The notes under the pieces were generated by a model. That model was not told the origin of the DNA. It saw only the letters and a list, made by a program, of their open reading frames with translations, and made no database searches. Shown in pieces: positions 1 through 6,012 of a stretch of DNA of 7,415 bases. This DNA is from Nitrosarchaeum sp. Lineage in GTDB: Archaea > Thermoproteota > Nitrososphaeria > Nitrososphaerales > Nitrosopumilaceae. A program made the translations under genes and the position numbers. Within the stretch, counting starts at the first letter, position 1, and each line of letters begins with the position of its first letter. The stretch spans positions 1-7,415 of the forward strand of contig JABFSW010000077.1 in NCBI GenBank assembly GCA_013140415.1, read 5' to 3'.

Positions 1-723
1 AGAGGAACTGCAGAGCAAAAATATGGATTTAAAATTTATCAGGGGGGTGTAGTTCCTGTCAAATCAGTTAGAATTGTATCAATTGAAGACTTTGATGTTG
101 AAGCATGTGGTGGAACTCATGTCAAAAAAACCAAAGATGTGGAATTAATCAAAATTACCAAAACAAAGAGAATTCAAGACGGAGTAGTAAGGCTAGAATT
201 TGTTTCAGGACCAACTGCACGAGAATATGTAAAACAACAAGAAATTGAACAATTAAAGAAAGCAGAAGAATCAGTACAAAAAGAACTCAAAGATAAACAA
301 AGAGAAGAAGAAAGGCAAAAAGCAAAAGAGAAGATTCCAGCATTGTTAGAGCAAATTGCAACACTTTCCAGTACTGGAGTAATTGATGAGATTGAGATTA
401 ATGTAAATTCAATAAAATCATGTTTTACAAATTCAAAACAATATGATGAATTCTTTCACATGAATTTTGGCAAAAAACTAGTCAAAGAGAATCCAAATTC
501 AGTTTATGTCGGGATTTTTGAATCAGGCTCAACTATTCGAGTAATAGCATACTCTGGTGATGAGGCATCAAAGAGCAAAAATGCCGGAAATATTGCCAAA
601 TCTGTGGCTGAAATCCTAGGTGGAGCGGGTGGTGGAGACGCAAAATTTGCCCAGGGTGGAGGAAAAGACACATCTAAAATAGATGAGGCAATAGCCGAAG
701 CAAAATCAATGATTTTAGGATGA
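1..723 (+). CDS. alaS: Alanyl-tRNA synthetase, C-terminal part (5' end outside window)
   Basis: The frame is open from base 1 and ends at a TGA, giving 240 residues that are the end of a longer protein; archaeal AlaRS is about 900 residues, so roughly three quarters lies to the left. AlaRS charges tRNA-Ala in the cytoplasm and hydrolyses Ser- and Gly-tRNA-Ala in an editing domain. Residues 36-40 (CGGTH) are the hallmark metal-binding Cys/His of that editing domain, preceded by an archaeal-style FDVEA stretch. A charged coiled coil follows at about 76-112 (rich in K, E, Q). The Gly-rich segment at 207-223, ending AQGGGKD, is the C-Ala domain signature that helps hold tRNA. The first ATG in the frame, at 139, lies after the CGGTH motif and is an internal Met, not the start. 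leuS starts 7 nt downstream, so the two are probably co-transcribed. The family call is firm. Confidence 0.95.
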   Translation, partial: RGTAEQKYGFKIYQGGVVPVKSVRIVSIEDFDVEACGGTHVKKTKDVELIKITKTKRIQDGVVRLEFVSGPTAREYVKQQEIEQLKKAEESVQKELKDKQREEERQKAKEKIPALLEQIATLSSTGVIDEIEINVNSIKSCFTNSKQYDEFFHMNFGKKLVKENPNSVYVGIFESGSTIRVIAYSGDEASKSKNAGNIAKSVAEILGGAGGGDAKFAQGGGKDTSKIDEAIAEAKSMILG

Positions 724-730
724 GAATGTT

Positions 731-3610
731 ATGGAAATAAAATGGAATGAAATTGAATCAAAGTGGAGAAAAAGATGGAATGACACCAAAGACTTTGAAA
801 CAGACCCAAATACCAAAGAAAAAAAATTCATTACAGTTGCATATCCATATCCAAACTCACCTCAACACATAGGACACGGTAGAACATACACACTAGCTGA
901 TGTTCATGCAAGATTTTATAGAATGAAAGGATTCAATGTATTGTTTCCAATGGCGTTTCATTATACAGGAACTCCAATTCTTGGAATGGCAAAAAGAGTA
1001 GAGGCAGAAGATAAAGAGATAATTGAAAATTTAAAAAATCTTTATGGAGTTCCAGAGGAAGCAATTAAAACATTTGTCGAACCAGTAAAGATTGCAGATT
1101 ATTTTCATAAAGAAATCAAGACAGGAATGATTGAGATGGGTTACTCCATTGACTGGAGAAGAGAGTTTACAACAATTGATCCAGTGTATAGTAAATTTAT
1201 CGAATGGCAAATCAACACATTAAGAGAAAAGAAGCTAATCATTCAGGGTTCACATCCAGTTGGTTGGTGTCCAAAGGATCAAAATCCAGTATCACAACAT
1301 GATACATTAGGTGATGTAGAGCCAGACTTTACTGAATACATTTTGATCAAATTCAAATATGAAGATTATATCATTCCAACTGCAACACTACGGCCTGAAA
1401 CAATTTTTGGTGTTGTGAATCTTTGGGTCAATCCAGAAATCATTTACAAAAAAATTACAGTGAATGATGAAAAATGGATTGTAAGTGCAGAGTGTGCATA
1501 CAAGCTAGAATTTTTGGATAAAAAAATAACATATGATGGCGAGATAAAGGGTTCAGAATTAATTGGAAAATCAGTAATAGTTCCACATAGAAATGAATCA
1601 ATTGTGATGCTGCCTGCAAGTTTTGTTGAGAGTGGAACAGGAACTGGAATGGTCATGTCAGTTCCAGCACATGCACCATTTGATTATCAGGCATTGGAGG
1701 ACTTAAAAAAAGCAAAAATCGAGCCTAAATTGGCCTCACTAGTAAACAAAATCATGCCCATATCTATTATTCAGACTGAGGGGTATGGTGAGAATCCAGC
1801 CAAAGAGGCAGTTGAGAGATTCGGGGTAAAAGATCAAAGTGATCCAAAATTAGAAGAGGCAACAAAGGAAGTGTATGGAAAGGAATTCTATGGTGGAAAG
1901 CTAAAACAAAATACAGAGAAATTTGCTGGAATCAAAGTAGCATATGCAAAAGATACCATCAAAGAATGGTTAATTGAAAACAAATATGCAGATATCTTAC
2001 TAGAACTAACAAACACTCCAGTAAGATGCAGATGTGGAGCAGAATGTGTTGTCAAAATTCTCAATAATCAATGGTTCCTAAATTATGGGGATAAAGACTG
2101 GAAAGAATTAGCTACCAAGTGCTTTGATGAAATGAATATTTTACCGCAAGAGATTAGATCAGAGTTTAACTATGTTATTGGATGGCTACGAGAAAGAGCA
2201 TGTGCAAGACAACACGGACTAGGAACAAAACTACCATGGGACAAGGACTGGATTGTAGAGAGTCTTTCAGATTCTGTAATTTACATGGCCTACTATATAA
2301 TTTCAAAATTTGTAAACAATGGAACACTAAAGGCAGAAAAATTATCCAAAGAATTCTTTGATTATATTTTCTTGGATACTGGTGATGTAAATAAGGTCTC
2401 GGCAATTACTGGAATGTCAGAAAATATAATTAATGAAATCAAAAAAGAGTTTCAGTATTTTTATCCAGTAGATTCAAGACACTCTGGACGTGATTTGGTT
2501 CCAAATCACTTGACATTTTTTGTTTTGAATCATGTTGCAATATTTCCTGAAAGCAACTGGCCCAAAGAAATTGTAGTTAATGGTTCTGTCTTGATGAATG
2601 GCTCTAAAATGTCAAAAAGTATGGGAAACATCATACCATTGCGAAAAGCAATCCAGGATTATGGTGCAGATCCTATCAGACTGGCAATAATAATCTCTGC
2701 AGAATTACTCCAAGACGCTGATTTTAACATGGAGTCAGTTTCAGGAATTCAAAATAAGCTAGAAGCATTATACAACGAGTGTTCTAGGCTCAAATCTGAG
2801 AAAATCGATACACTGGAGGCAGAAGACCGATGGATTTTATCTAAAACTCAAAGCATGGTGTCTGAAGTTACTACAAGTATAGAAAAAATGAGATTACGAG
2901 AAGCCCTACATGACATTTTGTTTTCATTTGAATCGAATTTGAGCTGGTACATGAAAAGAGTAAATGCAAAAAATAGACGAAATATTTCAGGAATCTTACA
3001 CCAGGTAAACTCGACACGTGTTGCAATGTTATCACCATTTGCACCACATATTGCAGAAGAAATGTGGGAAAAACTAGGGCATTCAGAAATTGTATCGACA
3101 TCTCAGTGGCCAGAATTCTCTCAAGAAAATGTCAATGCATCTGCTATTCAATCCGAAGAGTTGTTAAAATTATTAATTGATGATATTTCAAATATTCTCA
3201 AAGTAACAAAGATCACTCCAAAAAAAATTACAATCTATACTGCTAACTCTTTCAAGTCCAAAGTGTACCATTCTATTTTAGAAAAAGTAATGGCAGGACA
3301 AACAAACATGGGAATTGTAATGAAAGAACTAATTGCTAATCCAGATACATCTGATGTTAAAAAAATTCCAGATTTTGTACAAAAGACAATCAAGGATATT
3401 CTATCAGAACCAACTGAAATCAGACAAACAAAGCTAGATTCTAAAGACTTTGATGAGAAAAAATTTCTTACAAATGAATTAACTCTATTGGGAAAGAAAG
3501 AGTTTGGCACAGACATTGATGTGTTCTCAGAATCAGATGATAACATCTATGATCCTAAAGGAAAGGCAAGACATGCAAGGCCATTCAAGCCTGCTATTTT
3601 GATTGAATAG
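731..3610 (+). CDS. leuS: Leucyl-tRNA synthetase (archaeal type), complete
   Basis: Class I synthetase that attaches leucine to tRNA-Leu, 959 residues, the usual archaeal length. HIGH is intact at 46-49 within PYPNSPQHIGH, and KMSKS is intact at 626-630; together they bind ATP. The CP1 editing domain between them has the Thr-rich TLRPET motif at 219-224 and the conserved Asp of VPAHAPFD at 318, which normally positions mischarged amino acids for hydrolysis. A Cys cluster (C433, C435, C439) probably binds zinc before the second half of the catalytic fold. The helical anticodon-binding domain follows after about residue 690, then an archaeal C-terminal extension ending in ARPFKPAILIE. The ATG at 731 is chosen because WNEIESKWRKRW starts right after it, as in the family, and a partial Shine-Dalgarno, AGGATGA at 717-723, overlaps the alaS stop. 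No key residue looks missing. Confidence 0.97.
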   Translation: MEIKWNEIESKWRKRWNDTKDFETDPNTKEKKFITVAYPYPNSPQHIGHGRTYTLADVHARFYRMKGFNVLFPMAFHYTGTPILGMAKRVEAEDKEIIENLKNLYGVPEEAIKTFVEPVKIADYFHKEIKTGMIEMGYSIDWRREFTTIDPVYSKFIEWQINTLREKKLIIQGSHPVGWCPKDQNPVSQHDTLGDVEPDFTEYILIKFKYEDYIIPTATLRPETIFGVVNLWVNPEIIYKKITVNDEKWIVSAECAYKLEFLDKKITYDGEIKGSELIGKSVIVPHRNESIVMLPASFVESGTGTGMVMSVPAHAPFDYQALEDLKKAKIEPKLASLVNKIMPISIIQTEGYGENPAKEAVERFGVKDQSDPKLEEATKEVYGKEFYGGKLKQNTEKFAGIKVAYAKDTIKEWLIENKYADILLELTNTPVRCRCGAECVVKILNNQWFLNYGDKDWKELATKCFDEMNILPQEIRSEFNYVIGWLRERACARQHGLGTKLPWDKDWIVESLSDSVIYMAYYIISKFVNNGTLKAEKLSKEFFDYIFLDTGDVNKVSAITGMSENIINEIKKEFQYFYPVDSRHSGRDLVPNHLTFFVLNHVAIFPESNWPKEIVVNGSVLMNGSKMSKSMGNIIPLRKAIQDYGADPIRLAIIISAELLQDADFNMESVSGIQNKLEALYNECSRLKSEKIDTLEAEDRWILSKTQSMVSEVTTSIEKMRLREALHDILFSFESNLSWYMKRVNAKNRRNISGILHQVNSTRVAMLSPFAPHIAEEMWEKLGHSEIVSTSQWPEFSQENVNASAIQSEELLKLLIDDISNILKVTKITPKKITIYTANSFKSKVYHSILEKVMAGQTNMGIVMKELIANPDTSDVKKIPDFVQKTIKDILSEPTEIRQTKLDSKDFDEKKFLTNELTLLGKKEFGTDIDVFSESDDNIYDPKGKARHARPFKPAILIE

Positions 3611-3623
3611 TTTCAATCCAAAA
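3597..3623 (+). terminator. Stem-loop at the leuS stop codon
   Basis: GATTGAA (3601-3607) and TTCAATC (3612-3618) are perfect inverted repeats around a 4-nt loop, TAGT, that contains the leuS TAG stop. With one bulged C at 3619, flanking TTTT and AAAA extend the stem to 11 bp. A short T4 run follows at 3665-3668. Archaeal termination depends mainly on T-tracts, so the hairpin may protect or set the 3' end rather than terminate by itself. The structure is seen; the role is inferred. Confidence 0.4.
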
Positions 3624-3740
3624 TCTCTCGTTATCTGCATTAAGATTCATCAATCTCTCAATTGTTTTGAATTTCCCTATTTGATCAATTGAATGATGTA
3701 AAAGCCAAATTTGAAACAAATAATGATAAAACAATGCAAT

Positions 3741-3752
3741 ATTGTATTTATT
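3741..3752 (+). promoter_or_regulatory. Possible TATA element before the reductase gene
   Basis: An AT-rich stretch, TGTATTTATT, is centred about 30 nt before the ATG at 3777. That distance suits a leaderless or nearly leaderless archaeal transcript. No convincing Shine-Dalgarno precedes the ATG. The match to a TATA box is only fair. The rest of the 3611-3776 spacer shows no RNA gene that I can recognise. Confidence 0.3.
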
Positions 3753-3776
3753 AGGTCAAAATGGACTAGCTGTGAA

Positions 3777-4790
3777 ATGAAAATTGTAGTTATGGGTATG
3801 GGAGTTGCAGGCAGTTATCTTATAGCAAGACTCAAAAATTCTGAACATGAAGTAACAGGATATGAGCGAAGTACACAAGAAAGACATGATTCTATTTGTG
3901 CATGGGGAACAATAAAGTCAGAACTAGAAAAATTTTGCAAAAAGACTGGACGCAATTTTGATGACTTTCTAATCCACGATGGAAAGACAATGCACGTTAA
4001 AATGAATAACAGCGTGAAATTTGATATCGGCTTGCACGGATTGTGCACATATGACAAATTAGCATTAATCAAAGATTTCATTAAAGATTCCAAAATAATT
4101 TATGGTGAAGCTCCAAAGCTAGAAGACTTGGAAAAAGAATACGACATGATAGTTGATTGTACTGGATTTGCAAGAACCTATTTACCAAAATTAGAAGAAG
4201 ATTTTTTCTTGCCAACATATGAATACAAAGTAGAATATGAAGACAAAGTACCATATGAGGACTTTTACATAGAACCATTTCCAGGGATGTCAGGATATTT
4301 CTGGTATTTCCCGTTAGGTGAGAAATGGGCACATATTGGCGCAGGAGATTATAGAAAAAACCACATCAAGGCAACTGATGATTTTCTAAAAAAACATGGT
4401 GGCAAGGTTCTAAAAACTAAAGGAAGACCAATTAGATTAGCAACTCCAGGAAAGTGCAAGCCATTTTACAAAGGCAAGGTTGTAGGAGTTGGGGAATCAA
4501 TTGGTACAGTCTATGCTCTTCTGGGTGAGGGAATAATTCCTAGTATGCAATGTGTTGATATCTTTTTAGAAAACATGCATGACTTTGCAGCATATGAAAA
4601 AGCAGTAGATGAACACTACAAAATTTATGACAAAGTATTCAAGTTTGTCAGAGCAAAGATTCACAAGGACTTTAATTTTTTCAAATCACTTCCAGACTTT
4701 ATCTCTATTTTTAGATACATGAAAAAGAATGAAGCCAGATTTGGAATGGATATCAAAATATCAGACTTGATGAAAGTAGCTAAAGCTTAA
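3777..4790 (+). CDS. FAD-dependent oxidoreductase, geranylgeranyl reductase family
   Basis: 337 residues from the ATG at 3777. The first residues form a Rossmann strand with GxGxxG at 7-12 (GMGVAG) and an acidic E30 at the end of strand 2, the classic FAD-binding start. The family's substrate-side motif appears as PFPGMSGYFWYFP, with W176 and P179, and the second flavin motif as GVGESIGTVYALLGEGI at 237-253. Family members saturate geranylgeranyl chains of archaeal membrane lipids or related isoprenoids, using reduced flavin. Most archaeal versions I know are nearer 400 residues, so this is compact, and the usual GD of the second motif is GE here. The substrate cannot be told from sequence; quinone or another isoprenoid side chain is possible. 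The frame could be extended to ATG 3723 or TTG 3711, but those residues precede the Rossmann strand and do not resemble the family. It converges with the minus-strand gene on the right. Confidence 0.8.
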   Translation: MKIVVMGMGVAGSYLIARLKNSEHEVTGYERSTQERHDSICAWGTIKSELEKFCKKTGRNFDDFLIHDGKTMHVKMNNSVKFDIGLHGLCTYDKLALIKDFIKDSKIIYGEAPKLEDLEKEYDMIVDCTGFARTYLPKLEEDFFLPTYEYKVEYEDKVPYEDFYIEPFPGMSGYFWYFPLGEKWAHIGAGDYRKNHIKATDDFLKKHGGKVLKTKGRPIRLATPGKCKPFYKGKVVGVGESIGTVYALLGEGIIPSMQCVDIFLENMHDFAAYEKAVDEHYKIYDKVFKFVRAKIHKDFNFFKSLPDFISIFRYMKKNEARFGMDIKISDLMKVAKA

Positions 4791-5491
4791 CCAAAACTTA
4801 CAGAACCAAAATTTTCTCTCATTGTTCTACTGGATGACATGTTATAGTCATAAATGATTTTAGAATAATCTTTTAGCTCTTGTTTCATTAATTGTAAATC
4901 ATCAGATAGATAAAACCCAGGACAATCACCTGTAAATTGGTATGTTGCATGTACTCGTGCCATACCTTTTTCATTTTCAAGCCAAGTGGAAAACGGATAC
5001 AAATAACACACACCAGGACGATCGGGATGCATACTACATCCGCCCTTTTCATCTAAGAATCGACATGAAATATGAGTCCCGTCTTCGTGTTCAGTTTCAT
5101 CAGTCTTTCTTTTAAGATTAATTGTAGTCATTGTAGTGACTTGGCCAGATGGAGCAGTATCTTGCCAAGTAGTTGTGACTGTTTCATTTTTTATAAAATC
5201 AGATGATCTTTGATACTTCAATCCTTTTCCAATAGTAATTAGATCATCGGAAGTTAGAGGCAATCTACCTTGTCGGTCACAACAATTATGGCAATCAGGC
5301 CAAAAACATTTCCATAAAATATATTTTTTTTTGGATACAAGATACGGAATATGAAAAATAACATCTTTAACTTTGAATGGATAATCAGAAACGTCTGTTA
5401 TTTTTCCTAGCATAAATTCTCGTAAAATAGGATCAATATCCCAATCTTTTTGCAATAGATTCAGTGATTCTTCAATTTCTTTTTGAGACAA
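4787..5491 (-). CDS. YkgJ-type zinc/iron-chelating Cys-cluster protein
   Basis: 234 residues, probably cytosolic; I see no signal peptide or membrane segment. Eight cysteines fall in the pattern of the YkgJ / UPF0153 family: C62, C67, C70 and C71 (ending CHNCCDRQG), then C143 (CRFL), C152 (GGCSMHPDRPGVC), C162 and C190 (GDCPGF). Family members are thought to bind a metal ion or an Fe-S cluster; the biochemical role is generally unknown, so no function is assigned. A Thr-rich hydrophilic linker (about 100-140) separates the two Cys groups. The start is TTG at 5491, directly after an in-frame TAG, so the frame cannot extend further. The first ATG is at residue 27, and the 26 residues before it look like normal protein (KEIEESLNLLQKDWDIDPIL), which favours TTG. 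Its TAA stop overlaps the stop of the opposing gene. It runs divergently from the small plus-strand gene on the right. Confidence 0.8.
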   Translation of the reverse strand: MSQKEIEESLNLLQKDWDIDPILREFMLGKITDVSDYPFKVKDVIFHIPYLVSKKKYILWKCFWPDCHNCCDRQGRLPLTSDDLITIGKGLKYQRSSDFIKNETVTTTWQDTAPSGQVTTMTTINLKRKTDETEHEDGTHISCRFLDEKGGCSMHPDRPGVCYLYPFSTWLENEKGMARVHATYQFTGDCPGFYLSDDLQLMKQELKDYSKIIYDYNMSSSRTMRENFGSVSFG

Positions 5492-5499
5492 CTATTAAG

Positions 5500-5505
5500 T
5501 TATAA
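5500..5505 (+). promoter_or_regulatory. TATA box for the 106-residue gene (leaderless)
   Basis: TTATAA, inside the palindrome GTTATAAC, is centred about 25 nt before the ATG at 5527. This is the spacing expected if transcription starts at the ATG itself, as in many archaeal leaderless mRNAs. There is no Shine-Dalgarno before that ATG. The palindrome could also be read on the minus strand, but it would then initiate near 5477, inside the minus-strand gene. Confidence 0.5.
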
Positions 5506-5526
5506 CATCTTTTGCAGATATTATTA

Positions 5527-5847
5527 ATGTTGAGTGAAAAAGGCAAATATGCGTCATCTACAGAAAATCGAAGATTTGTTTGGGCTGAAATTGTATGGCC
5601 TCTGATTTTAGAAATTAATGATGTAGCATTTTCACTAAAACAATATCAAAAAAAACGTGATCAAATATGTGAAAAAAATAATGTGAAGGTAACAGTCACA
5701 TCACGTGGATTAGTATCCTTAATGCAGAAAGGAATCTTGTTAAAAGAAGAGGATATTTACTCAATTCATTTTAGATTAATTCCATATATGAGACTAAAAG
5801 CGAATTGTGATTATGCTACAGCTATTCACGAAGTTAAGTTCAAGTAA
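5527..5847 (+). CDS. Conserved-looking hypothetical protein, possible winged helix
   Basis: 106 residues; I do not recognise the family. The protein is soluble and charged, with a hydrophobic patch at 19-30 (WAEIVWPLILEI), a helix rich in K, Q and R at about 37-52, then VTVTSRGLVSLMQKGILLKEED at about 55-76 and an aromatic stretch to 88. The order helix, Ser-Arg-led helix, GIL turn and acidic/aromatic strand resembles the recognition helix and wing of a winged helix-turn-helix, so a DNA-binding role is possible but is only an inference. I chose the ATG at 5527 because a TATA box lies about 25 nt upstream; a TTG at 5512 would add five residues but would sit before the predicted transcript start. 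Base and codon use match the neighbours. It is followed after 45 nt by tRNA-Gln, which has its own promoter. Confidence 0.65.
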   Translation: MLSEKGKYASSTENRRFVWAEIVWPLILEINDVAFSLKQYQKKRDQICEKNNVKVTVTSRGLVSLMQKGILLKEEDIYSIHFRLIPYMRLKANCDYATAIHEVKFK

Positions 5848-5854
5848 TTTCAGC

Positions 5855-5867
5855 AAATGATTATATG
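5855..5867 (+). promoter_or_regulatory. BRE/TATA promoter of tRNA-Gln
   Basis: A purine-rich AAATGA (5855-5860, a possible TFB recognition element) leads into TTATATG (5861-5867), centred about 29 nt before the first tRNA base. This matches archaeal tRNA promoters, with a short 5' leader for RNase P to remove. Confidence 0.6.
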
Positions 5868-5914
5868 CTAAAACATTAGAATTTGTTTCGGTAGCCCGAT
5901 AGTCTAGCGGTCAA

Positions 5915-5934
5915 ATAAAAAAATTTTAGATCAA
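5915..5934 (+). other. Non-canonical tRNA intron in the D-loop (20 nt)
   Basis: Removing these bases restores a normal D-loop (AGCGGTCAA) and D-stem. The flanks form a bulge-helix-bulge: a 5' bulge AAA (5913-5915); a 4-bp central helix GGTC (5909-5912) with GATC (5929-5932), including one G-U; and a 3' bulge AAG (5933-5935). An inner hairpin TAAAA/TTTTA (5916-5920 with 5924-5928) closes an AAA loop. Cutting after the second base of each bulge gives these limits, between tRNA positions 21 and 22. A TCAA direct repeat (5911-5914, 5931-5934) makes the exact ends ambiguous without changing the product. Confidence 0.75.
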
Positions 5935-5951
5935 GGATTCTGCCCTCTGGA

Positions 5952-5966
5952 TCTCAAGAGTGGATA
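5952..5966 (+). other. Anticodon-loop tRNA intron (15 nt)
   Basis: The segment between the anticodon stem halves is 22 nt rather than 7, so 15 nt must be removed. With these limits the central helix TCTG (5946-5949) with TGGA (5961-5964) has 4 pairs, two of them G-U, and 3-nt bulges GAT and TAG. Because A5951 equals A5966, limits 5951-5965 (the canonical 37/38 site) give the same mature RNA. The inner hairpin is very short (CT, CAAG loop, AG). Confidence 0.7.
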
Positions 5967-6012
5967 GGCGGAGACGGCAGTTCGAATCTGCCTCGGGCTA
6001 CTGGTAAAATTA

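Larger units (their letters stand above)
5893..6000 (+). tRNA. tRNA-Gln (anticodon CUG), with two introns
   Basis: A full cloverleaf is visible once 20 nt and 15 nt are removed, leaving 73 nt. The acceptor stem AGCCCGA (5893-5899) pairs with TCGGGCT (5993-5999), and A6000 is the discriminator. T8 and A9 follow, then D-stem GTCT (5902-5905) with GGAT (5935-5938). Anticodon stem CTGCC (5940-5944) pairs with GGCGG (5967-5971), and the mature loop CTCTGGA carries CUG. The variable loop is AGAC, and T-stem GGCAG/CTGCC closes the loop TTCGAAT. A1-U72 with A73 fits archaeal tRNA-Gln, which is normally charged with Glu and then amidated by GatDE. CCA is not encoded. The 3' end is 12 nt from the convergent rps7 stop codon. 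The identity is firm because moving the anticodon intron by one base gives the same product. All stems are intact, so the gene looks functional. Confidence 0.9.

Noticed and set aside
139..723. Separate small gene starting at ATG 139
   Set aside because: The frame is open from base 1 and carries the AlaRS CGGTH motif before 139, so this is the tail of alaS.
1444..1656. Minus-strand open frames inside leuS (also around 2175-2405, 2871-3101 and 3235-3546)
   Set aside because: They lie opposite a clear, fully conserved synthetase gene, have no recognisable motifs or start signals, and are chance shadows.
3681..3730. C/D box sRNA in the spacer (ATGATGT resembles a C box)
   Set aside because: No matching D box at a plausible distance and no clear second box pair.
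3711..3776. N-terminal extension of the reductase gene to TTG 3711 or ATG 3723
   Set aside because: The extra 22 residues do not resemble the family, precede the Rossmann strand and overlap the likely promoter; ATG 3777 gives the expected N-terminus.
3815..4332. Minus-strand open frames opposite the reductase gene
   Set aside because: The plus frame has strong FAD motifs; the opposite frames have none.
5911..5934. Mobile-element insertion marked by the TCAA direct repeat
   Set aside because: The insert is only 20 nt, codes for nothing and fits a bulge-helix-bulge intron; a 4-nt repeat in AT-rich DNA is weak evidence.
5893..6000. The tRNA being a pseudogene broken by insertion
   Set aside because: All stems pair after removing the two segments, both have splicing motifs, and A1-U72 and A73 fit the identity.
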